A DNA stretch of 64,000 bases, taken from Clostridiales bacterium. Its GTDB lineage: Bacteria; Bacillota; Clostridia; Oscillospirales; Oscillospiraceae. Each line of letters begins with the position of its first letter. Within the stretch, counting starts at the first letter, position 1. The notes beneath the pieces are model-generated. The model did no database searches. It had not been told where the DNA came from and was given only the letters and a program-made list of their open reading frames with translations. Location: positions 3,525 through 67,524 of the forward strand of contig SFLH01000016.1 of assembly GCA_004554585.1 (NCBI GenBank), in the 5' to 3' direction. Below are positions 8,484-16,311 of this stretch, one piece after another. The position numbers and the translations under genes were made by a program.

Positions 8484-8520
8484 CACCTGTCTTGACATGG
8501 GAGTTGATAGGTGCTAGAAT
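8484..8520 (+). promoter_or_regulatory. nad operon promoter with overlapping inverted repeat (candidate NiaR operator)
   Basis: TTGACA (8492-8497), 17 bp, TAGAAT (8515-8520). An inverted repeat, CACCTGTC (8484-8491) and GATAGGTG (8506-8513), brackets the -35 box and the spacer. Repressors of de novo NAD synthesis of the NiaR family use ACACCTGT-type half sites as far as I recall, so this is a plausible operator; the match is an inference. Confidence 0.6.
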
Positions 8521-8557
8521 GGCCCGGATGGTAAAAAACAGAAAAGTGGGAGATACT

Positions 8558-9844
8558 ATGGTTCAACATTGTGATGTGATCATTGTGGGCACCGGCGTGG
8601 CGGGTCTGTACTGCGCGCTGAATCTGCCCGACGACCTGCATGTTCGCATTTTAACCAAGCAGAAAGCGGAGGAGGCAAACTCATTTCTCGCCCAGGGCGG
8701 CATCTGTGTGTTGCGGGGGGAGGATGACTTTGCCGATTATTATGAGGACACCATGCGGGCGGGCCACTACGAAAACGACCCGAAAACGGTGGAACTGGTG
8801 CTGCGCAGCTCCAACCAGGTCATCCGGGACCTGATCCGCTACGGGGTGCGGTTTGACCGGGACGCCGACGGAGAACTGGAGTACACCCGGGAGGGGGCCC
8901 ATTCCAAGCCGCGGATCCTGTACCACCAGGACATCACCGGCCAGGAGATCACCGGCACCCTGCTGCAGCGGGTCCGGGAGCGGCCCAACGTCCAGATCCA
9001 GGAGAACACCACTATGGTGGACCTGCTGGTGCAGGAGGGCCGCTGCTGCGGGGTGGTGGCGGTGGGAGAGGACCAGCGCCTGTTCGCCCTCCAGGCCGGC
9101 GCGGTGGTCCTGGCCTGCGGCGGGATCGGCGGGTTGTATCAGAACTCCACCAGCTACTCCCACATCACCGGGGACGCCCTGGCCATCGCCCTGAAGCACC
9201 AGATTGCCCTAAAGGACCTCAACTACATCCAGATGCACCCCACCACCTTGTACGCCAAGGGAAAGGGACGGAAGTTCCTCATCTCGGAGTCGGTCCGGGG
9301 GGAGGGAGCCCTGCTCCTGGACAAGCACGGCCAGCGGTTCACCGACGAGCTGCAGCCCCGGGACGTGGTGAGCAAGGCCATCTGGAAACAGATGCAGATC
9401 GACGGCACCGAACACGTCTGGGAGGACCTGCGCCCGCTGGGGGAGCAGGTGATCCTGGAGCATTTCCCCAACATCTTTCAGCAGTGCCTGCGCATGGGCT
9501 ACGACGTGCGCAGAGAGCCCATCCCGGTGGTCCCGGCGGAGCACTATTTGATGGGGGGCATCGCTGTGGACCTGGCCAGCCGGACCTCCCTGGAGGGGCT
9601 GTATGCCTGCGGGGAGACCAGCTGCAATGGGATTCACGGCAGAAACCGGCTGGCCAGCAACTCCCTGCTGGAGGCCATGGTCTTTGCCAACCGGGCGGCG
9701 GACGACATCGCCTTTGGCTGCCATGGGGGGCGCACCGCCCCAGTGGAAGAAGTGCCCCTTCCCGAGACCATGGACCTGGAGCAGCTGTTCCAGGGCTATG
9801 CCGACGCGGTGCGGAAACAAATTGAAAGGCTGAACCAGCAATGA
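8558..9844 (+). CDS. nadB: L-aspartate oxidase
   Basis: First enzyme of de novo NAD synthesis: oxidises L-aspartate to iminoaspartate with FAD. 428 residues, the short clostridial form without the long C-terminal helical extension of the enterobacterial enzyme. Seen: the FAD dinucleotide motif VGTGVAGLYCAL at the N-terminus, SFLAQGGICV, the active-site region MHPTTL, and GRNRLASNSLLE near the C-terminus. The start was chosen at MVQHCDV, with GGGAG 8 bases upstream; longer starts at 8492-8522 lie inside or next to the promoter. Its TGA overlaps the nadC ATG. Confidence 0.92.
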   Translation: MVQHCDVIIVGTGVAGLYCALNLPDDLHVRILTKQKAEEANSFLAQGGICVLRGEDDFADYYEDTMRAGHYENDPKTVELVLRSSNQVIRDLIRYGVRFDRDADGELEYTREGAHSKPRILYHQDITGQEITGTLLQRVRERPNVQIQENTTMVDLLVQEGRCCGVVAVGEDQRLFALQAGAVVLACGGIGGLYQNSTSYSHITGDALAIALKHQIALKDLNYIQMHPTTLYAKGKGRKFLISESVRGEGALLLDKHGQRFTDELQPRDVVSKAIWKQMQIDGTEHVWEDLRPLGEQVILEHFPNIFQQCLRMGYDVRREPIPVVPAEHYLMGGIAVDLASRTSLEGLYACGETSCNGIHGRNRLASNSLLEAMVFANRAADDIAFGCHGGRTAPVEEVPLPETMDLEQLFQGYADAVRKQIERLNQQ

Positions 9845-10713
9845 ATGAGATTACCATGAAAACCACCGTAGACCGGCTGCTGCTCCAGGCCCTGCGGGAG
9901 GACATGCCAGACGAGGACGTCACCACCAACGCCATCCTGCGGGAGAGAACCCCGGGAAGCGTGGATCTGATTTGCAAGCAAAAGGGCATCCTGGCCGGCC
10001 TGCCGGTCTTTGCCCGGGTGTTCACCCTGCTGGACGAGACCACCCAGGTGGAGTGCTTTTTCCACGACGGGGACCCGGTGGAGCCGGGGGACCTGCTGGC
10101 CAGGGTCCACGGGGACCTGCGGGTGCTGCTGTCGGGGGAGCGGGTGGCCCTGAACTACCTGCAGCGCATGAGCGGCATCGCCACCTACACCAGCCAGGCG
10201 GCGGCCTTGCTGAAGGGCAGCAAAACCCGCCTGCTGGACACCAGAAAGACCACCCCCAACTGCCGGATCTTTGAGAAGTATGCGGTGCGCGTGGGCGGCG
10301 GCGGCAACCACAGGACCAACCTGTCCGACGGGGTGCTGCTCAAGGACAACCACATCGGCGCCGCCGGGGGCATCGCCCAGGCGGTGGAGCGAGCCCGGGC
10401 CTACGCCCCCTTTGTGCGCAAGATCGAGGTGGAGGTGGAGACCCTGGACCAGGTGTCCCAGGCCCTCCAGGCCGGGGCGGACATCATCATGCTGGACAAC
10501 ATGTCCCTGGAGCAGATGAGGCAGGCCCTGGCGATGATCGGCGGAAGGGCCCAGACGGAGTGCTCGGGCAATGTGACCCGGGAGAACATCGAGGGGCTCA
10601 AGCAGCTGGGGGTGGACTACATTTCCAGCGGTGCGCTGACCCATTCCGCCCCCATCCTGGACATCTCTATGAAACACATGCGCCCCAGCGCCCAGAAAGA
10701 CGGGTGTGTATGA
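9841..10713 (+). CDS. nadC: Nicotinate-nucleotide pyrophosphorylase (quinolinate phosphoribosyltransferase)
   Basis: Converts quinolinate and PRPP to nicotinate mononucleotide with CO2 release, the third de novo NAD step. 290 residues, the normal family length. Seen: LDTRKTTPNCR, GGGGNHRTNLSDGVLLKDNH, the VEVETLDQ strand and IISSGALTH-like SSGALTHSAPILDIS at the C-terminus, all signature segments of the alpha/beta-barrel domain. Starts at an ATGA overlap with nadB and ends at an ATGA overlap with the following fusion gene, so the three frames are translationally coupled. Confidence 0.95.
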   Translation: MNEITMKTTVDRLLLQALREDMPDEDVTTNAILRERTPGSVDLICKQKGILAGLPVFARVFTLLDETTQVECFFHDGDPVEPGDLLARVHGDLRVLLSGERVALNYLQRMSGIATYTSQAAALLKGSKTRLLDTRKTTPNCRIFEKYAVRVGGGGNHRTNLSDGVLLKDNHIGAAGGIAQAVERARAYAPFVRKIEVEVETLDQVSQALQAGADIIMLDNMSLEQMRQALAMIGGRAQTECSGNVTRENIEGLKQLGVDYISSGALTHSAPILDISMKHMRPSAQKDGCV

Positions 10714-11846
10714 AAGGCCTTCAGCGGCAGAGGGAAATCCTGCAGATTTTGCAGCGGCAGGACGCCCCCATTTCCGCCAGCCAGCTGGCCCGGCGCTTTC
10801 AAGTCAGCAGACAGGTGATCGTCCAGGACATCGCCCTGCTTCGCGCCAGAAACCACCCCATCCTGGCCACATACCGCGGCTATGCGATCCCTTCCGATTC
10901 CCCCCAAAGGAGCATGAATCCCATGAACGTTTCCCAGCTACAACAGGAGATCCTGCGGCTCAAGCAGGAAAAGGGCGTCTTCATTCTGGCCCACGCCTAC
11001 CAAAGCCAGCCCATTTTGGAGGTGGCGGACGCCGTCGGCGACTCCTATGGGCTCAGCCTCCAGGCCAGCAAGAGCCCCCAGGACAAGATCGTCCTGTGCG
11101 GCGTGCGCTTTATGGCCGAGACCTGCAAGGTGCTCTGCCCAGACAAGCGGGTCTATTTGCCCAATCCGGCTGCCGGCTGCCCCATGGCGGACCAGGTGGA
11201 CCTGGCCCAGGTGGAGGAGCTGAAGAAACGCTATCCCCACCACACGGTGGTGGCCTACATCAACACCACGGCCAGCCTGAAAACGGCGTGCGACGTGTGC
11301 GTCACCTCCTCCTCTGCGGTGGAGATCTGCCGCAAGATCCCCAACCGCCACATCCTCTTCCTGCCTGACCAGAACCTGGGACGCTATGTGCAGGCCCAGG
11401 TCCCGGACAAGGAGTTTGTGCTCTTTGGCGGGGGCTGTCCCCACCACCAGCAGGCGACAAGGCAGGACGTGGACCGGGAAAGGGCCCGGCATCCCCAGGC
11501 GGAGCTGCTGGTCCACCCCGAATGTCTCCCGGAGGTGACCGAGCAGGGGGACTATGTGGGCTCCACCACCGGCATCATGGACTATGCCGCCGCCTCCCCG
11601 GCCCGGGAGTTTCTCATTGCCACGGAAAACAGCATCGTGGAGCACCTGCAGTACCAGCATCCCCACAAACGGTTCTACCCCTTGACCACCAAACTCACCT
11701 GCCCGGACATGCGCAGCACCTCCCTCATGGATCTGTACCACTGCCTCCAGGGCGCCGGCGGCGAGGAAATCTGCCTGCCGGAAGCGGTGATGACCCAGGC
11801 GGCCCGAAGCATCCAGGCCATGATCACCCTGGGCAAAGAGGGGTAA
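10710..11846 (+). CDS. nadA: Fusion: NiaR-type HTH domain + quinolinate synthase NadA
   Basis: One uninterrupted 378-residue frame. Residues 1-61 are a winged-helix HTH_11 domain of the NiaR (YrxA) NAD repressor type, with ISASQLARRFQVSRQ, VIVQDIALLRAR and the wing ILATYRGYAIP. NiaR's nicotinate-sensing 3H domain is absent. Residues about 72-378 are a complete NadA, which condenses iminoaspartate with dihydroxyacetone phosphate; the three [4Fe-4S] ligands are Cys157 (GCPMAD), Cys243 (GGCPHH) and Cys331 (CPDM). The first ATG (10710) overlaps the nadC stop. Two internal ATGs (10914, 10923) lie behind AAAGGAG, so free NadA may also be made. The fusion is what the sequence shows; dual translation and autoregulation are inferences. 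Confidence 0.85.
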   Translation: MKGLQRQREILQILQRQDAPISASQLARRFQVSRQVIVQDIALLRARNHPILATYRGYAIPSDSPQRSMNPMNVSQLQQEILRLKQEKGVFILAHAYQSQPILEVADAVGDSYGLSLQASKSPQDKIVLCGVRFMAETCKVLCPDKRVYLPNPAAGCPMADQVDLAQVEELKKRYPHHTVVAYINTTASLKTACDVCVTSSSAVEICRKIPNRHILFLPDQNLGRYVQAQVPDKEFVLFGGGCPHHQQATRQDVDRERARHPQAELLVHPECLPEVTEQGDYVGSTTGIMDYAAASPAREFLIATENSIVEHLQYQHPHKRFYPLTTKLTCPDMRSTSLMDLYHCLQGAGGEEICLPEAVMTQAARSIQAMITLGKEG

Positions 11847-11884
11847 GCGGCGGCGCGCCCACCCCAGAGCAGGCAATCCCCCCA

Positions 11885-11913
11885 TTGACAGATGGGGGAA
11901 AGTACATTATAAT
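11885..11913 (+). promoter_or_regulatory. Perfect-consensus sigma-A promoter of the SCIFF operon
   Basis: TTGACA, 17 bp, TATAAT, an exact consensus match, about 55 bp before the SCIFF peptide start. Confidence 0.92.
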
Positions 11914-11968
11914 ATCTCTGATTTCTGACGATATCCCCCACACAGGGGGAAGGAAAGGAGGGTTCCTC

Positions 11969-12115
11969 ATGAAGAGAATCCAGACCCTGGAGACCCGGGA
12001 CCTGGCCAAGAGCCTGAAGACCGGCGGCTGCGGCGAATGCCAGACCTCCTGCCAGTCTGCCTGCAAGACCTCCTGCGGCCTTGCCAACCAGCAGTGCGAG
12101 AATTCCAATCGCTAA
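11969..12115 (+). CDS. SCIFF ranthipeptide precursor (six cysteines in forty-five)
   Basis: 48-residue ribosomal peptide precursor. The N-terminal leader, MKRIQTLETRDLAKSLK, is followed by a core with Cys at 21, 24, 28, 32, 36 and 43 in the conserved pattern GCGECQTSCQSACKTSC. SCIFF peptides are nearly universal in Clostridia and are cross-linked by a radical-SAM maturase that joins Cys sulfur to neighbouring residues through thioethers. AAAGGAGGG lies 6 bases before the ATG. Driven by an exact-consensus promoter and followed by a terminator before the maturase gene, an arrangement that should give excess precursor. The biological role of SCIFF products is poorly known. Confidence 0.95.
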   Translation: MKRIQTLETRDLAKSLKTGGCGECQTSCQSACKTSCGLANQQCENSNR

Positions 12116-12138
12116 ACCAAGCTGACACACGGGGAAAG

Positions 12139-12176
12139 CTGCCGCCTGATCGGGCCCGATCAAGCGGCACTTTTTT
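12139..12176 (+). terminator. Terminator between SCIFF precursor and maturase
   Basis: TGCCGC/GCGGCA arms extended by TGATCGGG/CCCGATCA with one mismatch and a run of six T. It lies only 26 bases before the maturase start, so it probably acts as a partial terminator that lowers maturase expression relative to the precursor. Confidence 0.8.
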
Positions 12177-12202
12177 CATTCGACGGAAGTGAGAGAACAA
12201 CT

Positions 12203-13582
12203 ATGATCCATCAATACAAGCTCAACGGCTGCAACATCGTCCTGGACGTCTACAGCGGCTCGGTCCACCTGGTGGACGAGGTGGCCTACGACATCATCGC
12301 CCTGTTTGAAACCACCCCCCCAGAGGAGATCGTGGCCCAGATGATGGCCAAGTACGGCCACCGGGACGACGTGGACGAGGGGGAGATCCGGGAATGTCTG
12401 GCGGATATCCAGGCCCTCAAGGACGCGGGCAAGCTCTTTTCCCAGGACCTGTGGCGGGATGTGGAGCAGGAGGCCTTTGAGCACACCAAGCCCGTCCTCA
12501 AGGCCATGTGCCTGCACGTGGCCCACACCTGTAACCTCAACTGCGACTACTGCTTCGCCAGTCAGGGCAACTACCACGGGGACCGGGCTCTCATGTCCTT
12601 CGAGGTGGGCAAGCAGGCCCTGGACTTTCTCATCGCCAACTCCGGCAGCCGGGTGAACCTGGAGGTGGACTTCTTCGGCGGCGAGCCCCTGATGAACTGG
12701 CAAGTGGTCAAGGACCTGGTAGCCTACGCCCGCAGCCAGGAGCCCATCCACCACAAGAACTTCCGCTTCACCCTCACCACCAACGGCATGCTCCTGGACG
12801 ACGAGGTCACCGACTTCTGCAACCGTGAGATGCACAACGTGGTCCTGAGCCTGGATGGGCGGAAGGAGGTCCACGACCGCCTGCGGAAAAACCTGGCCGG
12901 CCTGGGCAGCTACGACATCATCGTGCCCAAGTTCCAGCGCTTCGTCCAGCGGCGGGGGGACCAGAGCTACTACATGCGGGGGACCTTCACCCACGACAAC
13001 GTGGACTTCACCGAGGACATCTTCCACATGGCCGACCTGGGCTTCACCGAGCTGAGCATGGAGCCGGTGGTCAGTCCCCCCGGCGAGCCCTGGGCTCTGA
13101 CGGAGGAGGACCTGCCCAAGCTCTTCCAGCAATATGAGATCCTGGCCAAGGAAATGCTGAAACGGGAGGAGGAGGGCCGTCCCTTCACCTTCTACCACTA
13201 CATGCTGGACCTGGAGGGCGGCCCCTGCCTGCACAAGCGCATGTCCGGCTGCGGCTCGGGCACGGAGTATCTGGCGGTGACCCCTTGGGGCGAGCTCTTC
13301 CCCTGCCACCAGTTCGTCAACGACCCGGCCTACTCCATGGGCGACGTGTGGAAGGGGATCACCAACCAGGCCCTGGGGGAGAAGTTCCACCGCTGCAACG
13401 TGGTGGCAAACCCCGACTGCCGAGACTGCTGGGCCCGGCTCTACTGCGCCGGCGGGTGCGCGGCCAACGCCTACCACGCCAGCGGCGACATCAACGGAAC
13501 CTACGACTACGGCTGCCAGCTGTTCAAGAAACGGGTGGAGTGTGCCATCATGATTAAGGCCGTGCAGGCCCAGAAAGGATAA
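12203..13582 (+). CDS. SCIFF radical-SAM/SPASM maturase (CteB-like)
   Basis: 459-residue cytoplasmic radical SAM enzyme that installs thioether cross-links in the SCIFF peptide. Residues 1-90 form the RiPP-recognition-type N-terminal domain. Cys110, Cys114 and Cys117 (CNLNCDYC) bind the radical SAM cluster; FFGGEPLMN is the SAM-contact strand. The C-terminal SPASM region supplies further cysteines (KRMSGCGSGTEY, PWGELFPCHQF, NPDCRDCWARLYCAGGC) for two auxiliary clusters. This matches CteB from Clostridium thermocellum in length and domain order. It follows its substrate gene by 87 bp across a terminator and is followed at short distance by two very small genes. Confidence 0.95.
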   Translation: MIHQYKLNGCNIVLDVYSGSVHLVDEVAYDIIALFETTPPEEIVAQMMAKYGHRDDVDEGEIRECLADIQALKDAGKLFSQDLWRDVEQEAFEHTKPVLKAMCLHVAHTCNLNCDYCFASQGNYHGDRALMSFEVGKQALDFLIANSGSRVNLEVDFFGGEPLMNWQVVKDLVAYARSQEPIHHKNFRFTLTTNGMLLDDEVTDFCNREMHNVVLSLDGRKEVHDRLRKNLAGLGSYDIIVPKFQRFVQRRGDQSYYMRGTFTHDNVDFTEDIFHMADLGFTELSMEPVVSPPGEPWALTEEDLPKLFQQYEILAKEMLKREEEGRPFTFYHYMLDLEGGPCLHKRMSGCGSGTEYLAVTPWGELFPCHQFVNDPAYSMGDVWKGITNQALGEKFHRCNVVANPDCRDCWARLYCAGGCAANAYHASGDINGTYDYGCQLFKKRVECAIMIKAVQAQKG

Positions 13583-13596
13583 GGAGGAACCCTGTC

Positions 13597-13806
13597 ATGG
13601 AACAAAAGAAAGTGACCTATATGGGAGCGGACACCCAGGACGTGACCGAGCAGCTGGAGGCGGGCAACGAGAAGATGGCCGCCAAGGGCTGGCGGGAGTA
13701 CCGGGTGGACATGCTCTCCTCCTCCACCGTCCGGGTGACTTATGTCCGGGGGGAGATTGAGGAGGAAGAGGAAGACTTCCTCTCCATCGCCGACGAGGAA
13801 CAGTGA
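13597..13806 (+). CDS. Small acidic protein after the SCIFF maturase
   Basis: 69-residue soluble protein with a strongly acidic tail (EIEEEEEDF). Begins 14 bases after the maturase stop with AAGGAGG as ribosome site, so it is in the same operon. No cysteine, signal peptide or recognisable domain. Its position invites a role with the maturase or in handling the peptide, but the sequence gives no direct evidence. Confidence 0.65.
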   Translation: MEQKKVTYMGADTQDVTEQLEAGNEKMAAKGWREYRVDMLSSSTVRVTYVRGEIEEEEEDFLSIADEEQ

Positions 13807-13843
13807 CCGAAACGCCCTGCCCCCAGGGAGAAAGGAGCCAAAG

Positions 13844-13921
13844 ATGGTCATTGGACTGATCGTGGGCATTGTATTCATCGCGATTGTGCTCTATGTTCAG
13901 AGCCGGAACAAAGACGAATAA
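13844..13921 (+). CDS. 25-residue single-span membrane peptide
   Basis: Frame MVIGLIVGIVFIAIVLYVQ followed by a charged SRNKDE tail: one hydrophobic helix and a hydrophilic C-terminus. AAAGGAG sits 6 bases before the ATG, and the TAA lies one base before the ATG of the next gene, so translation looks coupled. This compact design is typical of genuine small membrane proteins. No known family recognised; it may modulate a membrane partner encoded in the same operon. Confidence 0.6.
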   Translation: MVIGLIVGIVFIAIVLYVQSRNKDE

Positions 13922-13922
13922 C

Positions 13923-14591
13923 ATGCAAAAAGAATCGACAAAAAAGAAGGGCCTTCGCCGGGTCCTGCTGGCCCTGGGCCTGGTATGCGCTCTGGCGGCG
14001 GCGGTGATCCTCATCCCCAACGCCTGTGTGGTCCTGTCCACCAAGGGCAAGATCCTCACCTTGGAGGACGCCCCCCCGGAAGAGGCAGACTGCATCCTGG
14101 TGCTGGGCTGCGGCGTGTATTCCGACGGCAGCCCCACCCCCATGCTCCGGGACCGGCTCAGCCGGGCGGTGGAGCTGTATCAGGCGGGCTGGGCGGGCAA
14201 GCTGCTCATGTCTGGGGACAACCGCAGCAAGTACTACAACGAGCTGGCCACCATGAACCGGGTGGCCCAGGAGATGGGGGCGCCCAAGGAGGACATCGTC
14301 CTGGACTACGCGGGCCTGTCCACCTATGACAGCCTCTACCGGGCCCGGGACATCTTTGGGGCCAAGCGGATCGTCATCGTCACCCAGGAATACCACCTCT
14401 ACCGTGCCCTCTACCTGGCCCAGGCCCTGGGGCTGGAGGCCTGGGGCGTGGCCGCCGACGGCCAGAACTACCGGGGCCAGACTATGCGGGACCTGCGGGA
14501 GATCTTAGCCCGGGACAAGGACATCCTCTCGGCCATCTTCCTGCCGGAGCCCGCCATTCTGGGGGACCCAGTTCCGCTGGAAGGCACCTGA
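13923..14591 (+). CDS. SanA/YdcF-like DUF218 membrane-anchored protein
   Basis: 222 residues: a basic N-terminus, one membrane segment (about residues 14-34) and an external DUF218 domain. Seen: ADCILVLGCGVYSDGSPTPML with the conserved nucleotide-like loop, LLMSGDN, then STYDSLYRARDIF and VTQEYHLYRALYLA, the standard SanA order. Family members affect envelope barrier function (vancomycin exclusion in enterobacteria); the enzymatic role is unsettled. Its start lies one base after the stop of the 25-residue membrane peptide, making it the last gene of the SCIFF transcription unit before a terminator. Confidence 0.85.
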   Translation: MQKESTKKKGLRRVLLALGLVCALAAAVILIPNACVVLSTKGKILTLEDAPPEEADCILVLGCGVYSDGSPTPMLRDRLSRAVELYQAGWAGKLLMSGDNRSKYYNELATMNRVAQEMGAPKEDIVLDYAGLSTYDSLYRARDIFGAKRIVIVTQEYHLYRALYLAQALGLEAWGVAADGQNYRGQTMRDLREILARDKDILSAIFLPEPAILGDPVPLEGT

Positions 14592-14596
14592 CACAG

Positions 14597-14640
14597 AAAA
14601 AACGGAGACCTCTGCACGGCAGAGGCCTCCGCTTTTTTTG
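14597..14640. terminator. Bidirectional terminator between the SanA-like and BlaR1-like genes
   Basis: CGGAG-CCTCTGC and GCAGAGG-CTCCG arms (one A/C mismatch) with six A before and seven T after. It serves both convergent genes. Confidence 0.85.
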
Positions 14641-14664
14641 TTTGTTGCGGTGGAGCAGGGGAAG

Positions 14665-16311
14665 TTAGGACAGAGCGGCCCGATAGGCCCCCGCGTCCGC
14701 CCGCAGCTGGGCGTAGGCGTCCTGGAATGCCTCCTGGTCCATGGTGTCTGTTTTTTGGTCGAAGACGGCCAGCACCTGGCCGCCCTGCTGCCAGGTGACC
14801 GTTTTGGCGTTGTCCACCAAGTCCAGGAAGAGGGTGGACACGTCCAGCAGATAGGCCATGAGCAGGGGGTCCTCCTGAGAGGCGGGCTGTTCCAGATAGA
14901 TGGTGATGCCATAGGGTTCGGCGGAGGTCTGCAGGGAGAAGGTGTAGGACCCCGCCACCGCCGACAGGTGCAGGGCCTCCAAAATGGCCCCGCAGGCGCT
15001 GTTGTTGCCGAGATAGGGGGTGGCCAGACTGCGGACCTGGTCGGCCAGGTCCTGGGTGAGGTACTGGTTCAGGTCCCCCCGCCACCGGGCGTAGTCCTGG
15101 GACAGGGCCAGGGAAGAGCTGCCCGAAGCCACCTTCACCGTGGCGGAATACCCGTCGTGGTTGACCCGGACCAGCCGCGTAGAGGGCGTGTCCTGGAGAT
15201 AGAACACCGTCCCGCCGGTCTGGCTGGTCAGCACCACATCTCCGTCCTGGGGGGTGAGGCGCTCTGCGGTGGTGTAAGGCCCTTGGACCACCTCTTTCAG
15301 CAGAGGGATGAGGGCGTCCAGGCTCTCTTCTGGCAGTTCCACCGGCAGGCCGCCGTCCAGGACGTAGGCGCTGGTGATGGACACCCCGTCCAGCTGCCTG
15401 CCATGGTCGCCGGGGTTGGAGAGGATGAGCACCACCGTCAGGGCGCAGACCGCTAGGGCCACCAGAGCCACCAGCAGGGGCGGGCGCTTGAACTCCAGCA
15501 CGTGGTGGATGCGGTGCTTGGTCTCCGTCTCGGCAAAGGCCAGGGCCCCGGCCTGGCAGGGGGGCGGGGTCTGGCCCAGCCGAAGCAGGGTCTCCGCGTA
15601 CCCCGCCCGCTCCTGGGGGGAAAAATCGCGGATGACCGCCTGGTCGCAGGCCACCTCCAAATCCCGGCAGAACAGCCGGTAGGCCAGGTGGATCACCGGG
15701 TTCCACCAGTGCAGGGCTAAGGCCAGAAAGGCCAGCAGCTTGGCCCAGTGGTCCCGCCGGCGCAGATGGGCCCGCTCATGGAGCAGCACATAGCACCGGG
15801 CCTGCCCGGTGAGCTCTGCGGGCAGATAGATCCGGGGCCGGACCCACCCCAACAGGAAGGGGGCGGGGATCTGATCGCTCTCCCAGACACCCGGCTCCGC
15901 CGGCACCGCCTCGGCCACCTGCCGGCGGAGCCGGCGGGCAGACCAGAGGGCCCACAGCAGCACACCCGCCGACCCGGCCCCCCAGAGGGCCAGAACCAGG
16001 GGAGCCGGGTCAACGTCCTGCGCCGGGGCAGGGCTGTCCTGGACGGCGGGCAGCTCTGCCGCCGGGGCCTCCGCCGCTGGGGCGGGGGAGAGAATGGGGG
16101 CAGTGATCTCCTGGACCGTCGGCACCGCCGGCAGGCTCACCGGGAGGGACAGCCCCACCGGGCAGACCAGCCGGAGAAAGACCGCCAGCCACAGCAGGCA
16201 GGTGATCCACCGGGGGGCTTTTTTCAAAAAGAGCCGCAGCACCAGCACCGCCAGGGCGCCCACGGTGGCGGCGGCGGACATGGTCAGCAGGGTGTGCAGC
16301 AGTTCATCCAT
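14665..16311 (-). CDS. BlaR1/MecR1-like M56 metalloprotease (second copy)
   Basis: 548-residue membrane protein. Four membrane segments surround the zinc-protease domain with HERAH; further M56 landmarks are PFLLGWVRPRIYLP before it and EVACDQAVI after it. Unlike classical BlaR1 there is no penicillin-binding sensor domain; instead an external C-terminal domain of about 230 residues of unknown fold follows the last membrane span. Such proteases cut the partner BlaI-type repressor after sensing an envelope signal. The ATG overlaps the upstream protease's stop by 8 bases and has GAAGGTGAT as ribosome site. Confidence 0.85.
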   Translation of the reverse strand: MDELLHTLLTMSAAATVGALAVLVLRLFLKKAPRWITCLLWLAVFLRLVCPVGLSLPVSLPAVPTVQEITAPILSPAPAAEAPAAELPAVQDSPAPAQDVDPAPLVLALWGAGSAGVLLWALWSARRLRRQVAEAVPAEPGVWESDQIPAPFLLGWVRPRIYLPAELTGQARCYVLLHERAHLRRRDHWAKLLAFLALALHWWNPVIHLAYRLFCRDLEVACDQAVIRDFSPQERAGYAETLLRLGQTPPPCQAGALAFAETETKHRIHHVLEFKRPPLLVALVALAVCALTVVLILSNPGDHGRQLDGVSITSAYVLDGGLPVELPEESLDALIPLLKEVVQGPYTTAERLTPQDGDVVLTSQTGGTVFYLQDTPSTRLVRVNHDGYSATVKVASGSSSLALSQDYARWRGDLNQYLTQDLADQVRSLATPYLGNNSACGAILEALHLSAVAGSYTFSLQTSAEPYGITIYLEQPASQEDPLLMAYLLDVSTLFLDLVDNAKTVTWQQGGQVLAVFDQKTDTMDQEAFQDAYAQLRADAGAYRAALS

